Shown: positions 1 to 9,050 of the stretch, piece after piece
Position numbering within the stretch: position 1 is the first letter of the stretch
Layout: the number at the start of each line of letters is the position of its first letter
Assembly (NCBI GenBank): GCA_029261165.1
Contig: JAJDBV010000042.1
Span: forward strand, 1 to 64,000
From: Nitrospirota bacterium
GTDB lineage: Bacteria > Nitrospirota > Nitrospiria > SBBL01 > JAADHI01
Direction of reading: 5' to 3'
DNA: 64,000 nucleotides
Notes under the pieces: model-generated
The model's input: the letters and a program-made list of their open reading frames with translations, nothing else
Told to the model about the DNA's origin: nothing
The model's database searches: none
Made by a program: the position numbers and the translations under genes

Positions 1-23
1 GGCTTGAAGGTATTCCTTTTTGG

Positions 24-134
24 ATCGTGGACTCACAATAGTACCCTCCTTTTATCGAAATCTTCGGGTAACATTTATTATGAGTCAACGATCCCTCCTC
101 AGAGCTCACTTCGGTAACATTTTATTTGAGTCAA
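24..134. repeat. Cluster of three related short repeats, possible IS end
   Basis: Three versions of one motif lie here. Positions 66-92 and 113-134 are direct copies sharing GGTAACATTT and GAGTCAA. Positions 24-46 carry an inverted version: its reverse complement begins GGGTA and ends TGAGTCCACGAT, against TGAGTCAACGAT in the second copy. Several repeated motifs at a terminus are typical of IS21-type ends, but no transposase is visible and the window begins here. The IS reading is therefore only inference; the sites could also be operators for the gene at 253. Confidence 0.4.
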
Positions 135-252
135 TTCGCCCGGATCAGCTTCATTGACTTTCTAAGAGGCCGTCCCCTATAATCGTACCGGCCTGAAACC
201 CCATGCCGTACCCTAAGATATAAATCAAGAGGGTCCTTCTCGTAGGATAACG

Positions 253-1620
253 ATGGCAGAACACCAACACCTCCAATTTTCAAAAAAAAGCGGACTGACC
301 ATCACGACGGTTGAGGAGGGCAGTATCGCGGAAGAAACCGGAATCGTCGCCGGCGACCGGCTGCTCACTCTCAACGGCCGGGAGATGAAGGATATTCTCG
401 ATTACCGTTTCCGGGCCGACGAGGAAAAAATTCTGCTGGAATTGATCAAACCGAACGGCGAGGTCTGGGAAGTCGATGTCGAAAAAGGCTACGACGAAGA
501 CATGGGGATCGGCTTTGAGGAGATGAAGATTCGCCAGTGCCCGAATAAATGTGCCTTCTGTTTTGTCGACCAGATGCCGAAAGGACAACGCAAAGGACTC
601 TACATCCGGGACGAAGATTACCGTTTTTCTTTTCTTTTCGGAAACTACATTACCCTGACCAACCTCAGCCGTAAAGACAAGGCCAGAATCTTTGAGCAAA
701 AAATGAGCCCGCTCTACATCTCAGTGCATACAACGGACCTGGAACTGCGCCGGGAACTCTTAAAGAACCGGCATGCGCGTGATATCCTTACTGAGATTAA
801 AGAAATGACCGATCATGGCATTGTCCTGCACACACAGGTCGTCCTTTGCCCAGGAGTCAACGACGGGGCTGCCCTCACAAAGAGCATAGAAGACCTTGCC
901 CGGTTTTACCCCGCAGTCGCTTCACTGGCCATTGTCCCGGTAGGGCTCACACGGCACCGCGAGGGGCTTCCTGAAATTGAAGAAGTCACCGTGGATTATG
1001 CAAAACGCTTCCTCGACGACTTGCCCGCCTGGCAGGAGCGCTTCCAGGGAGAACTCGGTACGCCCTTTCTCTTTGCCGCAGATGAATGGTTTGTAAAGGG
1101 GGGCGTTCCTTTTCCTCCTCTGGAGAGTTACCTGGACCTGGTTCAGCTTGAAAATGGCGTCGGAATGGTTCCGCTTTTTATGAAAGAATTTCAATCGCTT
1201 TCTTCCGAGTTACCAAAATCGTTCTCCGGACCATCCCGGATCTCCATCGCAACCGGGACTTCTTTTTCTTCCTATTTAGAAGATTGCGTCAACAGCCTTG
1301 ATCTGAATGGTCTGAACCTCGAAGTCGTCCCGGTTACAAACCACTTTTTCGGGGATTCCGTAACGGTAACCGGTTTACTCACCGGGGGTGATATCATCCA
1401 GGCGGTCAAGAACCGAAGGATGAACACGCTTTTGAGGTCGAGCGACGAGATTCTTCTGATCCCGTCGGTGGCCTTGAACGATGAAGGGCAATCTTTTCTG
1501 GATGGAACGACACCTCAGGACATTGCGGTAGAAATTGAATCACCCGTCCATGTGGTCCCATCTGATGCCGGAGGACTCATTAACTTTCTTCAAAATGTTC
1601 CTGAACTGCTCCACCAATAA
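253..1620 (+). CDS. DUF512 family protein with PDZ-like N-terminus and radical-SAM-type cysteine motif
   Basis: 455 aa. The N-terminus (about residues 12-75) looks like a PDZ-type domain. A Cys cluster follows, C96-x3-C100-x2-C103, inside a stretch reading CPNKCAFCF. This spacing matches a radical SAM [4Fe-4S] site. The rest matches the conserved DUF512 family, which is widespread in anaerobes and Gram-positives. The biochemical function of this family is not established. The gene is cytoplasmic, with no signal peptide or membrane segment. The ATG follows an AGGATAACG stretch. aroE starts 22 bp downstream, so the two are probably cotranscribed. The family call is secure; any reaction would be a guess. 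Confidence 0.88.
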   Translation: MAEHQHLQFSKKSGLTITTVEEGSIAEETGIVAGDRLLTLNGREMKDILDYRFRADEEKILLELIKPNGEVWEVDVEKGYDEDMGIGFEEMKIRQCPNKCAFCFVDQMPKGQRKGLYIRDEDYRFSFLFGNYITLTNLSRKDKARIFEQKMSPLYISVHTTDLELRRELLKNRHARDILTEIKEMTDHGIVLHTQVVLCPGVNDGAALTKSIEDLARFYPAVASLAIVPVGLTRHREGLPEIEEVTVDYAKRFLDDLPAWQERFQGELGTPFLFAADEWFVKGGVPFPPLESYLDLVQLENGVGMVPLFMKEFQSLSSELPKSFSGPSRISIATGTSFSSYLEDCVNSLDLNGLNLEVVPVTNHFFGDSVTVTGLLTGGDIIQAVKNRRMNTLLRSSDEILLIPSVALNDEGQSFLDGTTPQDIAVEIESPVHVVPSDAGGLINFLQNVPELLHQ

Positions 1621-1642
1621 ACATCTTTCCCCGTAGCGATCA

Positions 1643-2554
1643 ATGAACTTCTCAGAAACTGGAAATCAGAGAAAGACCTCCAAGCCGATCACGGGAAAGA
1701 CCCGGATTTTCGGAATCTTTGGACATCCGGTCACGCATACGCTTTCACCTCCTATGCAAAACGCCGCCTTTGAGGCAAACAATCTCGACGCGGTTTATCT
1801 TCCTTTTGGTATAGATCCCGCTCATTTAAAGAAAGCGGTGGCCTCGATACTCCCACTTGGCATCAAGGGGATCAATATTACCATTCCCCACAAAGAGACC
1901 ATCATCCCTTTCCTCGATTCCGTGGATGAGGAAGCCAGGAAGATCGGCGCCGTCAATACCATCGAGGTTTCCTCCGGGCGGCTGATTGGCCATAACACGG
2001 ATGGAAGAGGCTACGTCGCATCCCTCACCGCCTCGGACATTAATCTTGCGGGTCAAAGGGTTCTCATGATCGGTGCAGGAGGAGCAGCAAAAGGGGTAGC
2101 GGTTTCGGTCCTCTCTTCGGGAATATCGGAGCTAATCATCGTCGTCAGGCATCTCGATCGCGGGAAAGCCCTTGCAGAACACCTTACCTCCCTTTTTCCC
2201 CGTAAACCAATTGCGGTCGTGGGTATGAATGCCGAACGGCACACCTTTCAAAGAAAAGGCCGTGAGACACTTCTCATTAACTGTACGCCGCTCGGAATGA
2301 AGCAGGATGATCCCCTTCCCTTCCCTCTCTCCTGGATCGAGCCGCATTGGATTGTTTCCGACCTCGTCTATCGACCGGTCGAAACACCCCTGCTTTCCGC
2401 TGCGAAAAAAGTCGGCGCGCTTACCGTGTCCGGCATCGGCATGCTGCTCCACCAGGGGGCCCTGGCATTTGAAATATGGACCAGGGGAAAAGCCCCTCTT
2501 ACCGTCATGAAGGAAGCCCTGGAGGACGCGCTCTCTGCTCTAGACTCCAGGTAG
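1643..2554 (+). CDS. aroE: Shikimate dehydrogenase
   Basis: 303 aa, slightly longer than the usual 270-290. AroE reduces 3-dehydroshikimate to shikimate with NADPH in the chorismate pathway in the cytoplasm. Visible family features are the substrate-binding GHPVTHTLSP segment near residue 27, the NITIPHKE motif with the catalytic Lys, the NTDG motif, and the nucleotide-binding GAGGAAKG loop. The C-terminal SGIGMLLHQGA block is also typical. About 20 residues precede the first conserved strand, so a slightly later start is possible, but no better in-frame ATG with a ribosome-binding site is obvious. No other aro gene is in the window. Confidence 0.95.
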   Translation: MNFSETGNQRKTSKPITGKTRIFGIFGHPVTHTLSPPMQNAAFEANNLDAVYLPFGIDPAHLKKAVASILPLGIKGINITIPHKETIIPFLDSVDEEARKIGAVNTIEVSSGRLIGHNTDGRGYVASLTASDINLAGQRVLMIGAGGAAKGVAVSVLSSGISELIIVVRHLDRGKALAEHLTSLFPRKPIAVVGMNAERHTFQRKGRETLLINCTPLGMKQDDPLPFPLSWIEPHWIVSDLVYRPVETPLLSAAKKVGALTVSGIGMLLHQGALAFEIWTRGKAPLTVMKEALEDALSALDSR

Positions 2555-2891
2555 GCCTTTTTTATCCACACAAAAGCGACGAAACATTCCTCCGCTCAGA
2601 AAGATGTCCCGGGGACTATAAAGGGTATTTTCTGCCATACCAGCGATTTCAATGGGCAGAATCCCGTAATCTGTTGATGGAGAGTCTGTTGACAGAGTCC
2701 GGATCATCGGATAAAATATTGACATCATTAAGAATATTTATGCTGTCTTATGGTCGGGTTCGTTCGCATTTTCGCGAGAAAAATACCCGGCTGTGGAACC
2801 TCTCATCAGTGTGTTCGCACCCGAGGATAGATCTTAATCCCCTTTGGAACAGAAACGCACGTAGCCTTGACCTAGTAGAGGATCAATACCA
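2555..2891. other. Intergenic region upstream of the pil cluster
   Basis: These 337 bp have no credible gene; the overlapping reading frames lack family features. A perfect TTGACA hexamer lies at 2719-2724, but no convincing -10 follows at normal spacing. An imperfect inverted repeat runs from CGGGT (2755-2759) to ACCCG (2785-2789). The region presumably holds the pilB promoter. I could not identify a sigma-54 GG-N10-GC site for the nearby pilR product. Confidence 0.4.
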
Positions 2892-4691
2892 TTGATTGCG
2901 GAAAAACTTGGGAAAGTTATTCTCAACGCGAATCTCGTTACAGAAGATCAGCTTCAGAAGGCCTTGCTCACGCAGAAGAGAGAAGGTGGGCGGCTTGGGA
3001 CAATATTGATCCGCCTCGGATTTGTCGATGAACCCCACCTGCTTCAATGTTTGAGCGAGCAGTACGGCGTCACCCCGGTCGATCTCAGCAAGATTACAAT
3101 TGATCCGGCCGTGGCAAAGCTTGTTCCGGCCGAAATCGCCAAAAAACATCTTGTCATCCCTGTAAAACGCCTCGGTTCATCGCTGAGCCTGGCCATGGTC
3201 GATCCAAGTGATGTCTACGCGATTGACAATGTTAAATTTGCGACCGGCTATAACGTCGAACCGTATATTGCCTCTGAAACAACCGTCATTACCGCGATTA
3301 ACAAGTTCTATGGCGCCGGCATGGCAAATCGGAAGGCCTCATCCGCCATCGAAGCGAAGGATTACACCCTATCGGCGTCAGATGGCGCTCCGGTAGAAGA
3401 CCTTTTCACCGAAGATGCCCCAATGGTCTCTGTGGATGACTTTGATACGGTCGTCGGAGATGCCCTGGACGATATTGACGTCATTGAAGAACAGCCGGAT
3501 GAGCTCTTTGGAAAGGACGTTGAAGCCCCGATTGTCAAACTCGTCAACGGGGTTCTGGTCAATGCCATCAAGGTTGGGGCAAGTGATATCCATGTCGAGC
3601 CCTTTGAAACGGTCTTTCGTATCCGGTTTAGAATTGACGGGGTCATGAAGACCGTGATGAATTTACCCACCCGCATTAAAAACCCTGTCGTCGCCAGACT
3701 AAAGATCATGTCTAAACTAGACATTGCAGAACGTCGGCTTCCTCAGGACGGACGAATCAAGTTAAAGCTCGGAAGGAAAAAAGAGGTCGATTTTCGTGTC
3801 GCGACGCTCCCCTGCCTTTTTGGAGAAAAGGTAGTGATGCGTATTCTGGATAAAGGGAATCTGTCCCTCGACTTGACAAAACTCGGTTTTGAAGAAAAAG
3901 CCTTAGGCTATTTTCAGCAAGCCATCGTTTCACCCTACGGCATGGTCCTGGTCACCGGACCGACCGGGAGCGGTAAAACAACCACCCTTTACTCGGCCTT
4001 GAGCACAATCAACACACAAGAAATTAATATCATGACGGCGGAAGATCCGGTAGAATACAATCTCCTGGGAATCAACCAGGTACAAATGAAGGATTCAATC
4101 GGTCTTAATTTCGCGGCGGCGCTTCGCTCGTTTCTCAGGCAGGATCCGGACGTGGTCATGGTCGGTGAGATTCGTGATTTTGAAACGGCGGAAATCGGGG
4201 TTAAGGCTGCACTGACCGGACATTTGGTCCTCTCCACTCTCCATACAAATGATGCGCCCAGCACGATCAATCGCCTTTTAAACATGGGGGTCGAACCCTT
4301 CCTCGTCGCCTCTTCCGTCATATTAATCGTTGCACAACGACTCACCAGGAGAATATGTACCAAATGCAAGGAGGTCTTCCCGGTACAGGAAGATGTCCTC
4401 ATCCGGGCAGGGTTCAAAGGAGCAGACTTAAAAGGACTTACAGTTTATAAAGGGAAGGGCTGCGACTTCTGTAGCAGTACGGGCTACAAAGGGCGAGTCG
4501 CTCTATATGAGGTCATGCCCATCGGTGAGGCCATTCGCGATCAGATATTGCAAGGGGCCTCTGCGGATGATGTCAAGAAAAAGGCGATGGCGCTTGGGAT
4601 GAGGACCCTGCGAATGAGTGGGCTCGAAAAGGTGAAAGAAGGGGTCACCACACTTGAAGAAATTCTGAACAACACCTTCTCCGATTCCTAA
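2892..4691 (+). CDS. pilB: Type IV pilus assembly ATPase PilB
   Basis: 599 aa, close to the usual PilB size. PilB is the cytoplasmic hexameric ATPase that powers pilus extension. An N-terminal GspE/MshE-type domain spans about residues 1-150. An acidic linker follows, then the ATPase domain with Walker A GPTGSGKTTT, an Asp box and a His-box region. A tetracysteine zinc motif (CTKC, then CDFC about 50 residues on) separates PilB from PilT. The start is TTG at 2892, preceded by AGAGGATC; the protein begins exactly at the conserved N-terminal helix. It opens a pilB-pilT-pilC-pilS-pilR run. A type II secretion GspE is the alternative, but the PilT and PilC neighbours favour PilB. Confidence 0.93.
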   Translation: MIAEKLGKVILNANLVTEDQLQKALLTQKREGGRLGTILIRLGFVDEPHLLQCLSEQYGVTPVDLSKITIDPAVAKLVPAEIAKKHLVIPVKRLGSSLSLAMVDPSDVYAIDNVKFATGYNVEPYIASETTVITAINKFYGAGMANRKASSAIEAKDYTLSASDGAPVEDLFTEDAPMVSVDDFDTVVGDALDDIDVIEEQPDELFGKDVEAPIVKLVNGVLVNAIKVGASDIHVEPFETVFRIRFRIDGVMKTVMNLPTRIKNPVVARLKIMSKLDIAERRLPQDGRIKLKLGRKKEVDFRVATLPCLFGEKVVMRILDKGNLSLDLTKLGFEEKALGYFQQAIVSPYGMVLVTGPTGSGKTTTLYSALSTINTQEINIMTAEDPVEYNLLGINQVQMKDSIGLNFAAALRSFLRQDPDVVMVGEIRDFETAEIGVKAALTGHLVLSTLHTNDAPSTINRLLNMGVEPFLVASSVILIVAQRLTRRICTKCKEVFPVQEDVLIRAGFKGADLKGLTVYKGKGCDFCSSTGYKGRVALYEVMPIGEAIRDQILQGASADDVKKKAMALGMRTLRMSGLEKVKEGVTTLEEILNNTFSDS

Positions 4692-4775
4692 CAAGACAAC
4701 TAATAAAAAATACAACTGTGGAAAGGTGAGGAGTTCACTCGCAATCCATGTTCAATAATCCATGAGGGAGAGTTT

Positions 4776-5888
4776 ATGTCCAACTTGCAGCAGTTGCTCC
4801 AAACAATGGTCGAAAAAGGGGGTTCAGATCTGCATCTGACAACAGGCAGCCCCCCAAAGATCAGAAGCAATGGGAAACTTGTTTCTCTCAATTGCCCTGC
4901 CCTCACGGCAGCCGAAACCAAACAGCTTGCTTACAGTGTTTTAACCGAAGCTCAGAAACATCGCTTTGAAGAAGACAACGAACTCGACTTCTCATTCGGC
5001 CTGAAGGGTCTTAGCCGCTTCAGAGGAAACATCTTTATTCAAAGAGGGGTCGTTGCCGCTGCCATTAGAACCATTCCATTTGAGATCAAGTCTTTTAAAG
5101 ACTTGGGTCTCCCTGCGGTTGTCAGTGAATTGGTTAAGAAACCGAGAGGGCTGGTTTTGGTCACTGGCCCGACCGGAAGCGGCAAGTCGACAACACTGGC
5201 ATCGATGATTGATCAAATCAATGCCGACCGCCATGATCATATCGTTACGATTGAAGACCCGATTGAATTTCTTCATCCCCATAAAAACTGTATTGTAAAC
5301 CAACGTGAGGTCTCCTCCGACACAAAGTCCTTTCAAAACGCCTTAAAATATATATTAAGACAAGACCCGGATGTTGTTTTAATCGGTGAGATGCGGGATC
5401 TCGAAACCATTGAAGCCGCATTAAGAATTTCAGAAACGGGTCATCTGACCTTTGCAACACTCCACACCAATTCTGCACTTCAATCGATCAACCGGATTAT
5501 CGATGTTTTTCCGCCCCACCAGCAGTCACAGGTCCGCGCCCAGCTTTCTTTCGTTTTGGAAGGGGTTCTTTCTCAACAACTCATCCCCAAGATAAATGGT
5601 CGCGGAAGAGCCATGTCCATAGAGGTGATGATCCCCACCCCAGCCATTCGCAACCTCATTCGAGAAGATAAGGTGCATCAGATCTACTCTTCGATGCAGA
5701 CGGGCCAGGGGAAAAATGGAATGCAGACCATGAACCAGTCTCTCTATGATCTCTGTTCCAAGCGCCATATCTCAAACGAGGATGCGATTGCCCGGTCCAG
5801 CCAGCCGGACGAACTCACCACAATGCTAAATCGCGGAGGAAATCCCATGACGGGCCCTCGCGAGCCAGGAAGAATGGTGCGCCGGTAA
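4776..5888 (+). CDS. pilT: Type IV pilus retraction ATPase PilT
   Basis: 370 aa. PilT is the ATPase that depolymerises the pilus and produces twitching force. It lacks the N-terminal domain and zinc cysteines seen in the preceding PilB. Visible features are the N-terminal GGSDLHLTTG signature, Walker A GPTGSGKST, and the GEMRDLETIEAAL and TGHLTFATLHTN motifs typical of PilT. The ATG follows GGGAGAG. The C-terminal 40 residues are polar and variable. It lies 84 bp after pilB and 47 bp before pilC, on the same strand. Confidence 0.95.
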   Translation: MSNLQQLLQTMVEKGGSDLHLTTGSPPKIRSNGKLVSLNCPALTAAETKQLAYSVLTEAQKHRFEEDNELDFSFGLKGLSRFRGNIFIQRGVVAAAIRTIPFEIKSFKDLGLPAVVSELVKKPRGLVLVTGPTGSGKSTTLASMIDQINADRHDHIVTIEDPIEFLHPHKNCIVNQREVSSDTKSFQNALKYILRQDPDVVLIGEMRDLETIEAALRISETGHLTFATLHTNSALQSINRIIDVFPPHQQSQVRAQLSFVLEGVLSQQLIPKINGRGRAMSIEVMIPTPAIRNLIREDKVHQIYSSMQTGQGKNGMQTMNQSLYDLCSKRHISNEDAIARSSQPDELTTMLNRGGNPMTGPREPGRMVRR

Positions 5889-5935
5889 ACGTATCCGGAC
5901 AGAAATAGAGGACAAGCCTCAATAAGGAGTAATTT

Positions 5936-7138
5936 ATGGCAGCATTTACATGGGTGGGACGAACCAGACAGGGGACAGTCCAAAAAGGAGAACTGACGGC
6001 AAAAAATAAGGATGAAGTCATCAGCCTTCTCAGAAGAGACAATATTCTCGTCACCTCGGTTCGAAAAAAACCAACAGAAATGACAATCCCTGGATTAGGG
6101 AGGAAGGTGACCGATAAAGACATCGTGATCTTCACCCGCCAATTCGCAACCATGATCGATGCCGGACTCCCCCTGGTCCAATGCCTTGAAATCCTCTCTA
6201 ATCAGACGGAAAATCCTATTTTGGCAAAAACCATCAGTGAGGTTCGTACTGATGTTGAGGGTGGATCAACCTACGCCGACTCTCTCGCAAAACATCCGAA
6301 GGTCTTTGATGAGCTTTATGTCAGCATGGTGGCTGCTGGCGAGGCAGGGGGAATTCTCGATACCATTCTCAATCGCCTTGCGAAACATATCGAAAAAGCA
6401 ATGAAGCTCAAAAAACAGATCAAGTCTGCGATGGTCTATCCCTTGACCATTCTCAGTGTGGCACTCATCGTCGTGGTCATTCTCCTCGTCTTTGTCATTC
6501 CGATCTTTGCTAAAATGTTTACCGACTTTGGCGGCTCTCTCCCCGGACTGACCCAGATGGTCATCGATTTCAGCTATTTCATGCAGAAAAACTTTTTCTA
6601 CATCACAGGAGGACTCTTTGCTCTCTCCTTTGGTTTTAAAAAGTACTATCGCACCCCCGGAGGGAAGAAGACGATGGACAAACTCTCTCTGAAGCTCCCT
6701 GTGATTGGAGAACTGATCCGAAAAGCAAGCGTGGCCAAGTTCACACGGACCCTGGGAACGCTGATTTCGAGCGGTGTCCCCATACTGGAAGGACTTGGCA
6801 TTGTTGCAAAAACATCGGGGAACACAGTCATTGAACATGCACTGCTCGGCGCACGTCAAAGCATCAGTGAAGGAAAAACAATCTCAGATCCACTGGAGAG
6901 AAGTAAGGTCTTTCCCCCCATGGTCGTCCAGATGATCGCCGTAGGGGAAACGACAGGCGCACTCGACGGCATGCTGAGTAAGATTGCTGATTTTTATGAT
7001 GATGAAGTGGATGCCGCGGTGGCCGCCCTGACCTCTATGCTCGAACCCATGATGATGGTATTTCTGGGAATCACGATCGGGACCATAGTAATTGCCATGT
7101 ACTTACCAATTTTCGAGATGGCCGCCATCGTCGGATAG
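5936..7138 (+). CDS. pilC: Type IV pilus inner-membrane platform protein PilC
   Basis: 400 aa. PilC (T2SSF family) is the polytopic inner-membrane platform on which PilB and PilT act. Two T2SSF domains are visible, around residues 65-190 and 265-390. Hydrophobic segments lie near 165-190, 215-235 and 370-395. The motif VPILEGLGI and the closing MYLPIFEMAAIVG are characteristic of PilC. The start has a clear AAGGAG 7 nt upstream. The gene sits between pilT and a PilS-type kinase, as in many pil clusters. Confidence 0.95.
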   Translation: MAAFTWVGRTRQGTVQKGELTAKNKDEVISLLRRDNILVTSVRKKPTEMTIPGLGRKVTDKDIVIFTRQFATMIDAGLPLVQCLEILSNQTENPILAKTISEVRTDVEGGSTYADSLAKHPKVFDELYVSMVAAGEAGGILDTILNRLAKHIEKAMKLKKQIKSAMVYPLTILSVALIVVVILLVFVIPIFAKMFTDFGGSLPGLTQMVIDFSYFMQKNFFYITGGLFALSFGFKKYYRTPGGKKTMDKLSLKLPVIGELIRKASVAKFTRTLGTLISSGVPILEGLGIVAKTSGNTVIEHALLGARQSISEGKTISDPLERSKVFPPMVVQMIAVGETTGALDGMLSKIADFYDDEVDAAVAALTSMLEPMMMVFLGITIGTIVIAMYLPIFEMAAIVG

Positions 7139-7169
7139 AACGTGCAACACGACCGCCGGGATACGATAT

Positions 7170-8945
7170 ATGGATAAAGAACAAGCGATCCTGTTCGGTA
7201 AGATCAGATGGCTTATCATCTTCCGAGTGGTGCTGGTCACAGCGCTTCTCGGCCTACCGCTCCTTCTGGACCTGGAGACACTCCGGAAGGGATGGTCCAT
7301 CCCCACCTTCTATTTCCTTATCGGATCGACCTATTTTTTAACCATTCCCTACATCTTCATACTGCTCAGGAAAAAATCACTCCTGACGCTCACCCTCGTC
7401 CAACTCGCAATCGATCTCCTCTTTGAAACAGCTTTAATTGCAGTGACCGGAGGGATCACGAGTCCCTTTGTATTCCTTTATATCATCACGATTGTCTCGA
7501 GCAGCATCTTCTTCCGTCGAAATGGGGGTGTTCTGGTAGCCTCGGGCGCCACATTTTTATTCGGAACATTGATCAACCTACAATATTTCCAGATTTCTCC
7601 CTTTCAGTCTTCCACTGGTTTGATGGGAAAGGATCTCTACTATATCCTTTTTCTCTACATGATCACCTTTTTTACCGTCGGAACCTTAAGTGGTCGGCTT
7701 TCTAAAAAGCTGCATGAAAAGGAAGTCGGACTCTTGGACTTGCAAGCATTCCAGGAAGTCATTGTCCAGAGCATGCCGAGCGGCCTGATTACGACGGATA
7801 TGACGGGGAGAATTACTTCATTTAACCGGTCTGCAACCGAAATCACCGGGTTTGAATCTGACGAGGTCCTCGGCAAGATCTGGTGGGAGCAATTTTCATG
7901 GGACGACATCCAAGACCATTACCGCGATTTTGCCATCGCCGGAACGACACAGCGATTTGAAGGAGAGATCATTAATAAAAGAGGAGACCGATCCTTACTG
8001 GGCGTGACCATCTCTGCATTACGAAGTGAACAAGGCACACAGATCGGCATTATTGGAACCTTTCAGGATTTAACGCAGATCAGGAATCTGGAAGAAGCCA
8101 TCCAGGAAAAAGAACGTCTGGCCACAATTGGAGAAATGGCCGCAGGAATGGCACACGAAATACGAAACCCGCTTGCATCCCTGAGCGGGTCGATTCAAGT
8201 ACTCAATAAGGAGCTTCGCCTGGATGATGAAGAAAAAACACTCCTCAGGATCGCTGTCAAGGAAACTGAAAGGCTGAATACCATTATCACGCAATTCCTC
8301 CTCTACGCAAAACCCTTGCCTCCGCAACGTAAACGGGTCAATCTTTATACCCTGTTATCGGAAACATTGAAGTTGATCAAGAATAACCCCGAGTATAACG
8401 AACGGATTAACGTCATCCTGACGAATAGTACACCACTCATGATATTGATTGATCCGGATCAGATCAAGCAGGTCTTCTGGAACCTCGCAATTAATGCTTT
8501 TCAGGCGATGCCGCGTGGAGGGACACTGTCCATTTCGGCCCAACGATCCTCATCAAAAAAAATAAAATCATCTTATGCTCCAAAAGGAAGCAGCGCAAAG
8601 ATTCATGCCGATCCAGACCAAGTGGAAATTATCTTTAAGGACACCGGAGAGGGCATACAAAAAGAAAATTTCAACAAAATATTTTATCCCTTTTTCACAA
8701 CCAAAAACTCGGGTTCCGGTTTGGGACTTTCTATTGTCCTCCGTGTCATCGAAGAACATCTCGGAAAGATTGAGGTTCAAAGTCAAGCCAGTGGAACCTC
8801 GTTTCATATCGTTCTTCCACTTGATGAGATTTCCGCTCAGACGATATCGGAAACAGCGCATTCACTCTCCGGAGAGGTTCAAACTGAACACAGGGAAACC
8901 TTTCCCCCTCAAAGACATGCGAATGGGCAGGGGATGAGGGCTTAA
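7170..8945 (+). CDS. pilS: PilS-type sensor histidine kinase
   Basis: 591 aa from the ATG at 7170. An upstream in-frame start would overlap pilC by 47 bp and add residues without family character. About six hydrophobic segments fill residues 12-175, then a PAS domain (about 195-305). HisKA follows with the phospho-acceptor His329 in MAAGMAHEIRNP, and the HATPase_c domain has N and G boxes (FWNLAINAFQAM; GSGLGLSIV). The partner is the NtrC-type regulator encoded 105 bp downstream. In characterised systems PilS senses pilin in the membrane and tunes pilA transcription. That role here rests on architecture and location, and no pilA is visible in this window. The 70 C-terminal residues are low in conservation. 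Confidence 0.85.
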   Translation: MDKEQAILFGKIRWLIIFRVVLVTALLGLPLLLDLETLRKGWSIPTFYFLIGSTYFLTIPYIFILLRKKSLLTLTLVQLAIDLLFETALIAVTGGITSPFVFLYIITIVSSSIFFRRNGGVLVASGATFLFGTLINLQYFQISPFQSSTGLMGKDLYYILFLYMITFFTVGTLSGRLSKKLHEKEVGLLDLQAFQEVIVQSMPSGLITTDMTGRITSFNRSATEITGFESDEVLGKIWWEQFSWDDIQDHYRDFAIAGTTQRFEGEIINKRGDRSLLGVTISALRSEQGTQIGIIGTFQDLTQIRNLEEAIQEKERLATIGEMAAGMAHEIRNPLASLSGSIQVLNKELRLDDEEKTLLRIAVKETERLNTIITQFLLYAKPLPPQRKRVNLYTLLSETLKLIKNNPEYNERINVILTNSTPLMILIDPDQIKQVFWNLAINAFQAMPRGGTLSISAQRSSSKKIKSSYAPKGSSAKIHADPDQVEIIFKDTGEGIQKENFNKIFYPFFTTKNSGSGLGLSIVLRVIEEHLGKIEVQSQASGTSFHIVLPLDEISAQTISETAHSLSGEVQTEHRETFPPQRHANGQGMRA

Positions 8946-9050
8946 CGTACGAATAAAAGCTTTTTACAAAGAGGTTCCTTAAAAAATCTTCAGACAGTAA
9001 TGCCGTGAACATGTGGTATTCAGTCCTTACATATTGAGGTCGCCGTTAAT

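Noticed and set aside
2476-2895. A 139-codon frame between aroE and pilB
   Set aside because: It overlaps the end of aroE, lacks a family or ribosome site, and its sequence is irregular.
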